Below are positions 17,719 to 27,884 of a stretch of 64,000 bases of DNA, in pieces; positions within the stretch are counted from its first letter, which is position 1, and each line of letters begins with the position of its first letter. A program made the position numbers and the translations under genes. The stretch is taken from assembly GCA_020403045.1 (NCBI GenBank), contig JADBYK010000031.1, forward strand, positions 1 through 64,000, read 5' to 3'. Origin of the DNA: Cytophagales bacterium (GTDB lineage Bacteria > Bacteroidota > Bacteroidia > Cytophagales > Cyclobacteriaceae). A model generated the notes under the pieces. That model was not told the origin of the DNA, did not search any database, and worked only from the letters and a program-made list of their open reading frames with translations.

Positions 17719-19080
17719 TTGAGCCCAACAGACGACACGATTATTGCACTTGCAACGCCTCCGGGTGTAAGCGCATTGGGCATCATCCGATTATCCGGGA
17801 AAAACGCCATCGCGTTAACGCAAGAAGTCTTTAAAGGCAAAAAGCTCGACCAGCAACCATCGCACACGATTCACCTTGGGGCCATCGGTGACAGCAAAGC
17901 GATTGACGAAGTAATGGTATCACTTTTCAAGGAACCTAATTCGTTCACAAAAGAGAACTCGGTCGAAATTTCGTGCCATGGATCGCCAGTGATCATCAAA
18001 GAAATAATCAAGCTTTTTTTAAGACGTGGTGTGAGGTTGGCAGAGCCTGGCGAATTTACGAAGCGCGCATTTCTGAACGGTCGTTTTGATTTGGCACAAG
18101 CAGAAGCAGTAGCTGACTTAATCCACGCAGAAACCGATAACGCAAGGCAAGCCGCGCTCAACCAAATGCGAGGAGGGTTTTCTAAAGAAATTCAAAAACT
18201 GCGAGAAGAACTTATTCACTTTGCTTCGCTGATTGAATTAGAGTTAGACTTTGGAGAAGAGGATGTGGAATTTGCCAAACGAGAGGATTTGAAAAAATTG
18301 ATTCTTCAAATTCAATCCTACCTTACAACACTCATTCAGTCATTTGATCAGGGTAACGTTATTAAAAATGGAATACCCACTGTCATTGCCGGCAAACCCA
18401 ATGCGGGGAAGTCAACATTACTAAACGCATTGCTTAATGAAGAGAAAGCAATCGTTTCTGAAATACCGGGCACTACGCGTGACGTGATCGAAGATGAAAT
18501 GATTGTGGGAGGGATTGCTTTTCGTTTTATGGATACAGCGGGCCTTCGGGAAACCACGGATGTGGTAGAATCGATTGGCGTAGAAAGAACTCGCGACCGC
18601 ATGAAAAAGGCTTCATTGATTTTATATCTCTTTGACCTGGCCAATACAACGCTGGAGGAGGTACGCGCGGAAGAAGCAGAATTGAAGAAGTTGGGTATCC
18701 CCTATCTAAAAATTGGGAATAAGATGGATAAAGCTAGCGTAGCTTTCATCGAGCTACTGAAAAAAGAAGATTTTCTTTTCATTTCAGCATCCGCCAAAAC
18801 AAACATCCAAGCATTGAAAGAAAAAATTGTTAGTCAATTTCAAATCAAAGAAATCAAACAAGGCGATGTGGTGGTGACCAATCTGCGACACTACCAAAAT
18901 CTCGTGCAGACTCATTTGTCATTGGAACGAGTGCTTGCTGGAATGGAAAAAGGAACCACAGGAGATTTCTTAGCCATGGACATTCGTCAAGCGTTGCATT
19001 ATCTTGGCGAGATCACTGGGACGATCACATCTGACGATCTGCTGGCGAACATCTTCGGGAAATTCTGTATCGGGAAGTAA
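17719..19080 (+). CDS. mnmE: tRNA modification GTPase MnmE
   Basis: MnmE works with MnmG (not in this window) to add the 5-carboxymethylaminomethyl group to wobble U34 of tRNAs. The N-terminal folate-binding domain starts DTIIALATPPGVSALGIIRL. The inserted G domain has G1 GKPNAGKST (from residue 225), G2 GTTRD, G3 DTAG and G4 NKMD. The C-terminal FCIGK is the catalytic CxGK motif. The length of 453 residues is standard. It begins with TTG at 17719; no nearby ATG fits the family start. Confidence 0.96.
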   Translation: MSPTDDTIIALATPPGVSALGIIRLSGKNAIALTQEVFKGKKLDQQPSHTIHLGAIGDSKAIDEVMVSLFKEPNSFTKENSVEISCHGSPVIIKEIIKLFLRRGVRLAEPGEFTKRAFLNGRFDLAQAEAVADLIHAETDNARQAALNQMRGGFSKEIQKLREELIHFASLIELELDFGEEDVEFAKREDLKKLILQIQSYLTTLIQSFDQGNVIKNGIPTVIAGKPNAGKSTLLNALLNEEKAIVSEIPGTTRDVIEDEMIVGGIAFRFMDTAGLRETTDVVESIGVERTRDRMKKASLILYLFDLANTTLEEVRAEEAELKKLGIPYLKIGNKMDKASVAFIELLKKEDFLFISASAKTNIQALKEKIVSQFQIKEIKQGDVVVTNLRHYQNLVQTHLSLERVLAGMEKGTTGDFLAMDIRQALHYLGEITGTITSDDLLANIFGKFCIGK

Positions 19081-19104
19081 AACATAATTCGCTATTTTCG
19101 ACCA

Positions 19105-19815
19105 GTGAAAAAAGCCTCTTTACTGTCCGCATTTGCTCTAGCTTCTACCTTGCTATTTGCGCAAGGTGGCTTAGGAAGTTGGAATATCCTTAGCGCCAAG
19201 GCGTCCGTTTCGGACAAGTGGGGAGTTTTTCTGGAAGGTCAAGTTCGCTCATTGCTATTTTACAATAACTTTCACTACCACGAATTGAAGGGTGGGGTGA
19301 GCTACGCACTCGACAAGAATTTTTCGTTCGCTGTAGCAGCCGGCAAGTACGATACCTATCAAGAGGGCGGAGACTTTGTAACGCCAAAGACTAGTGATGA
19401 AATAAGGCTTTTCGAGCAAATGAGTATGAGTCAATATCTGCACCGCATCAAGTTTGAGCACCGGTACCGGGCAGAACAGCGCTTCACGAAAAACGGATAT
19501 CGAAACCGATTCAGGTATCGAATGCAAGCCATAGTACCACTGAATAGGCTTAAAATTGAGCCCAAGGTTTGGTACGTTACAGGCAGCGGAGAGGTCTTTT
19601 TTACTGATACCCCAGCTTACTTCGAGCGGATTCGAACGTACGTTGGCCTCGGTTATCAGCTTTCAAAAAGTTGGGGGGTACAGGCTGGATACCTACACCA
19701 ATTCGACTACAAATTGGTAGACGAAACGGGCAAAGACTTCCTACAAGTTTCACTATTATGGGATGTCAAGCTCCATAAAAAGGAGCAGGAGAAAATACCT
19801 TCTCATGTCGACTGA
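19105..19815 (+). CDS. DUF2490 outer-membrane protein
   Basis: The GTG start at 19105 gives a signal peptide (MKKASLLSAFALASTLLFAQG) and a 236-residue protein. The mature chain is made of alternating amphipathic strands with LEHRYRAEQRF-like stretches (here FEHRYRAEQRFTKNGYRNR) typical of DUF2490, a small outer-membrane beta-barrel family common in Bacteroidota. Function is unknown. It follows mnmE by 24 bases. Confidence 0.78.
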   Translation: MKKASLLSAFALASTLLFAQGGLGSWNILSAKASVSDKWGVFLEGQVRSLLFYNNFHYHELKGGVSYALDKNFSFAVAAGKYDTYQEGGDFVTPKTSDEIRLFEQMSMSQYLHRIKFEHRYRAEQRFTKNGYRNRFRYRMQAIVPLNRLKIEPKVWYVTGSGEVFFTDTPAYFERIRTYVGLGYQLSKSWGVQAGYLHQFDYKLVDETGKDFLQVSLLWDVKLHKKEQEKIPSHVD

Positions 19816-19844
19816 AAAAACATTTTCATTTTGTTCCCAAACTT

Positions 19845-19877
19845 CTTGTTTATCGACTCAAACTTTCTTTAACTTTA
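19845..19877 (+). promoter_or_regulatory. Candidate promoter of the histone-like gene
   Basis: TTG at 19846-19848 is separated by 21 bases from TAACTTTA (19870-19877), which matches seven of eight positions of the Bacteroidota -7 box. The expected transcript would have a leader of about 55 nucleotides before the ATG at 19940. Confidence 0.45.
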
Positions 19878-19939
19878 AGAGGCTAATGAATGTAGCCTTG
19901 TAAACCAGAAAATAAAACCCACTCTAAACTCATTGTGCT

Positions 19940-20245
19940 ATGGCAAAAAAAGCAAAGAAGGCAGCAAAAAAGAAGGCAAAACCAGCCAAGAAATCAGCGA
20001 AAAAAGCGGTGAAGAAAGTAGTAAAAAAGGCGGCTAAGAAATCTGCGAAAAAAGCAACAAAAAAGGTTGTTAAAAAAGCAGCTCCTAAAAAAGCGGCTCC
20101 TAAGAAACCAGCAGCTAAGAAGAAATCTACGCCAAAACCTGCGCCAGCTCCCAAGCCCGCAGTTGTTGCAGCGGTGCCTGCTCCACCACCTGCTCCCGCC
20201 CCCGAAAGCAATGGTGGCGACATGGGAATGGGAGGCGCAAACTAA
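19940..20245 (+). CDS. Histone H1-like Lys/Ala-rich protein
   Basis: This 101-residue protein is built from KKA, KKAxK and KKVVKKA repeats through residue 70, followed by an A/P-rich stretch and a Gly/Met-rich end (GGDMGMGGAN). The composition matches the C-terminal tails of eukaryotic H1 and the bacterial H1-like proteins such as chlamydial Hc1/Hc2. It should bind DNA through charge, with little fixed structure. It has its own promoter and terminator. The repeated sequence makes the annotation rest on composition rather than homology. Confidence 0.8.
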   Translation: MAKKAKKAAKKKAKPAKKSAKKAVKKVVKKAAKKSAKKATKKVVKKAAPKKAAPKKPAAKKKSTPKPAPAPKPAVVAAVPAPPPAPAPESNGGDMGMGGAN

Positions 20246-20267
20246 AAAGACTCATTACCAATCGAAG

Positions 20268-20294
20268 AAGCGATACGTGTGTATCGCTTTTTTT
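20268..20294 (+). terminator. Intrinsic terminator after the histone-like gene
   Basis: AAGCGATAC (20268-20276) pairs perfectly with GTATCGCTT (20281-20289) across a four-base loop, followed by a T run to 20294. It lies 23 bases after the stop codon. Confidence 0.9.
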
Positions 20295-20352
20295 ATGACC
20301 TTGATTAATCGGCAATAATGGTTTTCGCACACCGTGAATCATTGTAAGCCGC

Positions 20353-21156
20353 ATGGCCAATCCACCACCAAAAAGATATACTTTTGAACAAAACACAGCC
20401 ATGCCCTTTTTCAGCTTGAGAAGTCTCCTCTCGCGTAAGGATCTATTACGAGAGAAAACCAAGGACTACCGCAGAATTGTACTGATCCAAGTGGTGATCG
20501 TATCCTTTGGATTAGTTCTGTCAGAACCTTTGTTGGCCGATTCAAAGAGTGATGCATCTAAACTGATCATTTCAATATTTTCACTTTTTGCAGCGATCTA
20601 TGCTTTTTTACAGTGGGATTTGCTTCGAAATTTTACCGACAATCGTATTGTCTTAAACGTCATTTTTGTCGCGTTGATAGTGGTGATTGTAACCGGTATC
20701 CTGGTTGAATTTCCTTACTATCAAATCATACAGGTACCTAACCGGCAAGCCTATTTGCTAACGCTCCACGGTGTTCTCTTCCCCATCGAAGTGACCGTAA
20801 TCAGCTTTGCAATACATGATCTGTTTTCTGGAAGTCACATGACACCCGACAAGCTTTGGGGCGCTGCCTGCATATTCTTGATGATTGGAATATCCTTTGG
20901 TAGCCTGTACGACCTGATTTCTGTCGCTAAACCCGGAAGCTTGGGCGTTGTCATCGAATTAGGTCTTCCAAATTACGCTGAATGTGTAACTTACAGCTTT
21001 AGCATATTAGGAGGAGTAGACTCCGGATTGCAGCCAAGTCGACTAATTCGAAACATTAGCATTTTAGAAGCCGTTTGGGGAGGCCTTTATGGCATGCTAA
21101 TAATTGGAAAACTATTAGGGCTGCCAAGAGAAGAGGAAAAACCAGAAAATAAATAA
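20353..21156 (+). CDS. Six-helix ion-channel-like membrane protein, altered filter
   Basis: This 267-residue protein has six hydrophobic helices (roughly residues 35-58, 62-85, 92-118, 132-158, 164-190 and 230-252). Between helices 5 and 6 lies AECVTYSFSILGGVDSGLQP, followed by SRLIRNISILEAVWGGLYG. That spacing is the pore loop and inner helix of tetrameric cation channels, whose usual text is TLTTVGYGD...LEAL.G.LY. Here ILGGVD stands where TVGYGD is expected, so potassium selectivity is doubtful. ATG 20353 is used; a start at 20401 is also possible. The next gene, an SPFH protein, follows after 16 bases and may be in the same operon. Confidence 0.6.
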   Translation: MANPPPKRYTFEQNTAMPFFSLRSLLSRKDLLREKTKDYRRIVLIQVVIVSFGLVLSEPLLADSKSDASKLIISIFSLFAAIYAFLQWDLLRNFTDNRIVLNVIFVALIVVIVTGILVEFPYYQIIQVPNRQAYLLTLHGVLFPIEVTVISFAIHDLFSGSHMTPDKLWGAACIFLMIGISFGSLYDLISVAKPGSLGVVIELGLPNYAECVTYSFSILGGVDSGLQPSRLIRNISILEAVWGGLYGMLIIGKLLGLPREEEKPENK

Positions 21157-21172
21157 ATAAAAATAAACTACC

Positions 21173-21988
21173 ATGAATAACAGTAAACTTCCATTTATCA
21201 TCGTGGGCATCATTGCCTTTTTTGTATTGCTTGCGCTTTCTTCAAGCCTTTTCTACAATGTAGCCGCCACCGAACGGGCTATCATCTTTTACCCATTTGG
21301 CAAAGGTCTTGATAAAACAGATGTAATTGGGCCAGGAACACACCTAAAAATGCCCTGGAATGAGGTGGCTACCTATAAGGTAAACGAGACTTCTTCCGAT
21401 GAAAATATGGACGTGCTGGACAAGAACGGTCTTTCGATCCACGTTGATATTACCGTACGTTTCTATCCGGTTCCCAATAAAATTGGCTTTATCCATGAGC
21501 AATTCACCAAAGACTATGTGAATGTGTTGGTTATCCCAGAGGTTCGGTCAACAGTTCGACAGGTGATGGGTAGATATACTGCGGAGGAAATTTACTCTAC
21601 CAAACGGGCAGAAGTTGAAACCGCTATCACCACGGAAACCGAAAATATTTTACACACCAATAACGTGAAAGCTACTGCCGTTCTGATTCGTTCCATTACT
21701 TTGCCCGAACAAATCAAGGCAGCCATAGAAAACAAGCTACAACAACAACAGGAATCACTGGCCTACCAATATCGACTCGACAAAGAAAAGAGTGAGGCGG
21801 AGCGTAAGCGGATTGCTGCAGAAGGTGAATCGAGGGCAAACAACATTATCAACAACAGCTTAACTGACAAACTACTAAAAATGAGGGGGATTGAAGCGAC
21901 TTTAGAGCTTTCTAAATCACCCAACTCAAAGGTGATTGTAGTGGGTTCGGGCAAAGATGGCATGCCGCTAATCTTGGGTAATAACTAA
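21173..21988 (+). CDS. SPFH/prohibitin-family membrane scaffold protein
   Basis: This 271-residue protein has one N-terminal membrane anchor (about 7-29) and a band-7/SPFH domain (about 30-190) containing GPGTHLKMPWNEV and the PEVRSTVRQVMGRYTAEEIYS helix. A charged coiled-coil tail with ALA-like AAEGESRANNIIN follows. Proteins of this kind oligomerise at membranes and organise microdomains or protect proteins from FtsH-like proteases. A direct role here cannot be read. The length and order resemble mitochondrial prohibitins. Confidence 0.88.
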   Translation: MNNSKLPFIIVGIIAFFVLLALSSSLFYNVAATERAIIFYPFGKGLDKTDVIGPGTHLKMPWNEVATYKVNETSSDENMDVLDKNGLSIHVDITVRFYPVPNKIGFIHEQFTKDYVNVLVIPEVRSTVRQVMGRYTAEEIYSTKRAEVETAITTETENILHTNNVKATAVLIRSITLPEQIKAAIENKLQQQQESLAYQYRLDKEKSEAERKRIAAEGESRANNIINNSLTDKLLKMRGIEATLELSKSPNSKVIVVGSGKDGMPLILGNN

Positions 21989-22058
21989 ATATTAAAGACT
22001 ATTTTTTTCTACTAACTCTTCCCTTTATCTTTAGAACCAAAGCATAAACAACATTATT

Positions 22059-23345
22059 ATGGCGAAAACAGCTGAGTTGATTATTAATGGAAAGTCGTAT
22101 AAACTTCCAATAGTAGAGGGTACCGAGAATGAGATAGCAGTAGATATTAGTACACTACTGGAAGATTCTGGTGCCATCACTCTGGACCTTGGTTATAAAA
22201 ACACGGGCGCTACTAAAAGTGCCATTACCTTTTTGGATGGCGACAAGGGAATCCTTCGTCACAGGGGATACTCAATTGAGGAATTGGCATCGATGTCTAG
22301 CTTTTTGGAAGTTTCATATCTGCTGATATTTGGTGAACTGCCCAATAAAGATCAGTTGGACAAGTTTTCGGATGACATCAGACGCCATACCATGGTGCAC
22401 GAGGATATTAAAAAGATATTAGATGGTTTCCCTTCTTCTTCCCATCCAATGGGTGTTTTGGCTTCCATGTTTTGCGCACAGACTGCTTTTTACCCTGAAT
22501 CACTTGACCCGAACCGCTCAGCTGAAGGGGTTTATCTAAGCATCGTGCGCTCGTTGGCCAAGATGCCAACATTTGCTGCATGGGCCTATAAAAACGCAAT
22601 GGGTCACCCCGTAAATTATCCTGACAATTCGCTTAACTATTGCTCCCGTTTTCTAAAAATGTTGTATGCCTTGCCGGCTGAACATTATGAGGTGGATCCC
22701 ATCGTGGCAAGTGCACTCGATAAACTTTTGATTCTTCATGCCGATCACGAACAAAATTGTTCAACATCCACTGTTCGGATCGTAGGCTCTTCCAAAGCAA
22801 GTATCTACTCTTCCATCTCCGCAGGGATCAACGCACTTTGGGGACCTTTGCATGGTGGCGCGAACCAGGAAGTAATCCTAATGCTAGAAGCCATTAAGAA
22901 AGATGGCGGAGATGTTGAAAAATGGATCAACAAAGCAAAAGACAAAAACAGCGGATTCCGCCTGATGGGTTTTGGACATCGTGTCTATAAAAACTTTGAC
23001 CCCCGTGCGAAGATTATTAAACAAACGGCAGATGAAGTACTTGGTAAATTGGGTGTAAATGATCCTGTGTTGGATATTGCTTTGAAACTTGAAGAGGTAG
23101 CTCTAAGAGATCCTTATTTTATTGAACGCAAATTGTATCCAAACGTAGATTTCTACTCTGGTATCATCTACCGGGCGCTAGGAATTCCAGTGGACATGTT
23201 CACTGTAATGTTTGCGATGGGTCGCCTTCCGGGATGGATAGCCCAGTGGAAAGAACTACGTGAAAATAAAGAACCGATTGGTCGTCCTCGTCAAATATAT
23301 ACTGGCCAGAATTTGAGAACGTATGTGCCAATAGGAAAACGATAA
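22059..23345 (+). CDS. gltA: Citrate synthase
   Basis: This enzyme condenses acetyl-CoA with oxaloacetate as the first step of the TCA cycle. Catalytic residues are visible at H265 (GPLHGGANQE), H307 (GFGHRVYKNFDPRAK) and D364 (NVDFYSG), which align with E. coli H264, H305 and D362. The length of 428 residues and the extra N-terminal beta domain (residues 1-45) match the hexameric type II group. A TATCTTTA box at 22026-22033 may be part of its promoter (weak). An acyl-CoA-binding protein gene follows. Confidence 0.96.
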   Translation: MAKTAELIINGKSYKLPIVEGTENEIAVDISTLLEDSGAITLDLGYKNTGATKSAITFLDGDKGILRHRGYSIEELASMSSFLEVSYLLIFGELPNKDQLDKFSDDIRRHTMVHEDIKKILDGFPSSSHPMGVLASMFCAQTAFYPESLDPNRSAEGVYLSIVRSLAKMPTFAAWAYKNAMGHPVNYPDNSLNYCSRFLKMLYALPAEHYEVDPIVASALDKLLILHADHEQNCSTSTVRIVGSSKASIYSSISAGINALWGPLHGGANQEVILMLEAIKKDGGDVEKWINKAKDKNSGFRLMGFGHRVYKNFDPRAKIIKQTADEVLGKLGVNDPVLDIALKLEEVALRDPYFIERKLYPNVDFYSGIIYRALGIPVDMFTVMFAMGRLPGWIAQWKELRENKEPIGRPRQIYTGQNLRTYVPIGKR

Positions 23346-23354
23346 AAATACTAA

Positions 23355-23389
23355 TAGTCCATGGTCGATTGTCCATCGACTATGGACTT
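23355..23389. repeat. Degenerate heptamer repeat after gltA
   Basis: Five 7-bp words of the form TnGTCsA fill the gap between gltA and the acyl-CoA-binding protein gene, starting TAGTCCA then TGGTCGA. The block is also partly self-complementary (AGTCCAT with ATGGACT). Its words resemble those inside icmF at 54838-54872. An ATG at 23361 lies inside it and is not a credible start. Confidence 0.6.
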
Positions 23390-23405
23390 AACCACAGATT
23401 ATTAC

Positions 23406-23669
23406 ATGGCACTACTTGACGATTTTAATACAGCCGTTTCGAAATCTAAAGAACTAACCAAGAGACCTTCTAACGAAGAACTTTTGGATTTGTACGCACT
23501 CTTTAAGCAGGCAACTGATGGCGATGTGAGTGGCGATCGGCCGGGAGGTTTTGACTTTAAGGCCATTGCAAAATTTGACGCTTGGGCAAACAAAAAGGGC
23601 CTTTCCAAAGATCAGGCGATGACAGAGTACGTCTCGCTTATGGATCGTCTGCAAGCTGCTTATTCATAA
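23406..23669 (+). CDS. Acyl-CoA-binding protein
   Basis: From ATG 23406 the product is 87 residues, the normal ACBP length. An earlier in-frame ATG at 23361 lies in repeat DNA. The family core is clear: DLYALFKQATDGDVSGDRPG followed by FDFKAIAKFDAW, with the tyrosine and lysines that contact the CoA and acyl chain. ACBP buffers and carries long-chain acyl-CoA esters in the cytosol. The family is mainly eukaryotic and patchy in bacteria. The citrate synthase neighbour fits acyl-CoA metabolism. Confidence 0.92.
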   Translation: MALLDDFNTAVSKSKELTKRPSNEELLDLYALFKQATDGDVSGDRPGGFDFKAIAKFDAWANKKGLSKDQAMTEYVSLMDRLQAAYS

Positions 23670-23694
23670 TTCCAATATGGCTTAATTTTTAGCC

Positions 23695-24375
23695 GTGAAT
23701 TTATTTTTTCAACCCGCGGTTTCAGAAGGAATCAATCACCTTACCGCAGAAGAATCATATCATGCTTTTCGCGTTTTGAGAATGTCGGCAGGTGACGATA
23801 TTAAAATAACCGATGGCAAAGGTGTTTTTTATCAAGCTCAGATCATTTCTATTGATTCAAAGAAGTGTGTGTTCAAAATCAGCGCACAAGAAAAAATTCC
23901 AAAAAATGACTACCACATCCACATCGCAATTGCACCAACCAAAAATGCTGATCGGATTGAATGGTTTGTTGAGAAGGCGATAGAAATTGGCGTTCATGAA
24001 ATCAGTTTTATCCTTTGCAAAAACTCAGAACGAAAGGTGCTCAATGTTGAACGCATCGAAAAGATCGCAGTTAGTGCGATGAAACAATCTCAGCAAGCGT
24101 GGGTGCCGATACTCCATCCGTTACGACCACTTAGCGAAGTTCTAAAGCAATCGGCAGATCAAAAATTTATTGGCTATGTAGATTCTTCCAACCCTGTTCA
24201 TCTCAAGGCGATCGCTAAACCGAACAACAGCTACTTGGTGTTGATTGGGCCTGAAGGCGATTTTTCTACTGAAGAATTGGAGAGTGCACAACAACTTGGA
24301 TTTGAGAAAGTAAGTCTCGGAGAAAATCGGCTACGAACTGAAACGGCTGGCCTGATTGCCTGCCAAATCTTTCAA

Positions 24376-24390
<15 letters not shown>
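23695..24390 (+). CDS. rsmE: 16S rRNA m3U1498 methyltransferase
   Basis: RsmE methylates N3 of U1498 in 16S rRNA using S-adenosylmethionine. The N-terminal PUA-like domain has the SYHAFRVLRMSAGD stretch. The C-terminal SPOUT domain has the trefoil-knot signature LVLIGPEGDFSTEELE and SLGENRLRTETAGL. The length of 231 residues is normal. The start is GTG at 23695, giving MNLFFQP, the usual family start in Bacteroidota. Confidence 0.95.
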
Positions 24391-26439
<2,049 letters not shown>

Positions 26440-26443
26440 AAAA

Positions 26444-26475
26444 AATGTTGAATGTTGAATTTTAAATGTTGAATT
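26444..26475. repeat. Heptamer repeat after ligA
   Basis: The word AATGTTG occurs twice in tandem and a third time after a short TTTA interruption, filling the 42-base gap between ligA and the next gene. It has the same 7-bp period as the other repeat blocks here but a different word. Confidence 0.65.
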
Positions 26476-26481
26476 TGCAAC

Positions 26482-26991
26482 ATGTTTAAGATGAATTTCC
26501 TAAAAATGCGTACTCGCTCTTCCTTGCGAAAAAACCAGAGTATGCGTGCCAGCATTCCTTATAAACAAACAAAATCAGTGGGCATTGTTTTTTCAGTAGA
26601 AGACAAACAAACGCGTCAAGATGTAAAGGAATTCATTCACATCTTGGAGCTAGACGGAAAGCAAGTAAAAGTATTGGAGTTCTTACCTAATAAAAAAGAA
26701 AACTATGATGTTCTTTTTGACTTCTTTTCGATAGATGACTTATCATTTTGGGGAAAGATCAATTCTGAAACTGCTGACAATTTTTCAAAAATCGGCTTTG
26801 ACCTTTTGTTTTATGTTGACTTAAATTCGAATCCACTGGTACTTGATTTACTGGCACGCTCAAAAGCACATTGCAGAATTGGCCGCTATTGCGAGGAAGA
26901 AAGTCCCTATTTTGAGATGATGATCAAGCAAGAGGGCACCCCGAAGGGATTGATGGAAACAATGTATAAATACGCAAAACAGTTACGATAA
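26482..26991 (+). CDS. Small conserved protein, DUF6913-like
   Basis: This 169-residue soluble protein has a basic N terminus and alternating helices and strands (VGIVFSVEDKQTRQDVKEF, then YDVLFDFFSIDDLSFWG). It looks like the Bacteroidota-restricted family DUF6913 that often lies beside dapA, from memory rather than a search. Function is unknown. It ends 6 bases before dapA, so the two are probably translated from one mRNA. ATG 26491 is an alternative start. Confidence 0.6.
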   Translation: MFKMNFLKMRTRSSLRKNQSMRASIPYKQTKSVGIVFSVEDKQTRQDVKEFIHILELDGKQVKVLEFLPNKKENYDVLFDFFSIDDLSFWGKINSETADNFSKIGFDLLFYVDLNSNPLVLDLLARSKAHCRIGRYCEEESPYFEMMIKQEGTPKGLMETMYKYAKQLR

Positions 26992-26997
26992 CCTTTC

Positions 26998-27873
26998 ATG
27001 CTTACAAAAAAACTTTATGGAACCGGAGTTGCATTGGTGACGCCATTTGACAACCGAGGCGGCATTGATTTTCAAGCACTGAAAAAGCTATTGCGTCATA
27101 CTTCAAAAGGAGTTGATTACTATGTCGTCATGGGCACTACAGGAGAGTCGGCAACGCTTTCCAAAGATGAAAAGAAAGAAGTTCTAAAATTTGTTATCGC
27201 TAACAACGTCAAAAAACTTCCCATCGTGTATGGGATAGGCGGCAATCATACACAAAGTGTGGTGGACGAGATCCGATCAACGGACCTAACAAACGTAGAT
27301 GCACTTTTGTCTGTAAGTCCCTATTACAATAAACCATCTCAAGAAGGAATATATCAACACTTCGTTACGGTTGCAAATGCAAGTCCGATTCCGATCATCC
27401 TTTATAATGTCCCCGGACGGACTGCTTCTAATTTGACTGCAGAAACGACTCTTCGACTTGCCAAACACAAAAACATCATCGGGATCAAAGAGGCGTCTGG
27501 CAATTTGGAGCAATGCATGAAGGTTGCGAAAGAAAAGACGGTTGATTTTCTGCTCATCTCAGGAGATGATATGCTTACTCTTTCCATATACGCCATTGGT
27601 GGCGTGGGAGTAATTTCAGTGCTGGCCAATGCCTATCCTGTGATATTCAAAAAAATAAAAGAGTACATGCAAACAGGCAAATTGAACAGGGCGCAGCAAG
27701 AGCAATTCAAATTATTGGAGATCAATGCATCTATGTACGAAGAGGGAAATCCCGTAGGGCTGAAGCACTTGCTAAAAACCATTAACATTGGTAATGGTCA
27801 CGTTCGGCTTCCATTAGTTCCCGCTTCTAGCGCACTGCAGAAAAAAATTGAAACACTAGCTCAGAAGATCTAG
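26998..27873 (+). CDS. dapA: 4-hydroxy-tetrahydrodipicolinate synthase
   Basis: DapA condenses pyruvate with aspartate semialdehyde, the first committed step toward diaminopimelate and lysine. The TIM barrel shows GTTGESATL, Y136 in ILYNVPGRT and the Schiff-base lysine K164 in GIKEASGN. The length of 291 residues is standard. dapD is at 13050-13862. The gene converges on the S46 peptidase gene with an 11-base gap. Confidence 0.96.
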   Translation: MLTKKLYGTGVALVTPFDNRGGIDFQALKKLLRHTSKGVDYYVVMGTTGESATLSKDEKKEVLKFVIANNVKKLPIVYGIGGNHTQSVVDEIRSTDLTNVDALLSVSPYYNKPSQEGIYQHFVTVANASPIPIILYNVPGRTASNLTAETTLRLAKHKNIIGIKEASGNLEQCMKVAKEKTVDFLLISGDDMLTLSIYAIGGVGVISVLANAYPVIFKKIKEYMQTGKLNRAQQEQFKLLEINASMYEEGNPVGLKHLLKTINIGNGHVRLPLVPASSALQKKIETLAQKI

Positions 27874-27884
27874 CGCTGGTCGAC

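Noticed and set aside
19930-20223. Minus-strand Ala/Phe-rich frame opposite the histone-like gene
   Set aside because: It is the complement of AAA/GCA-rich codons and has no start or context.
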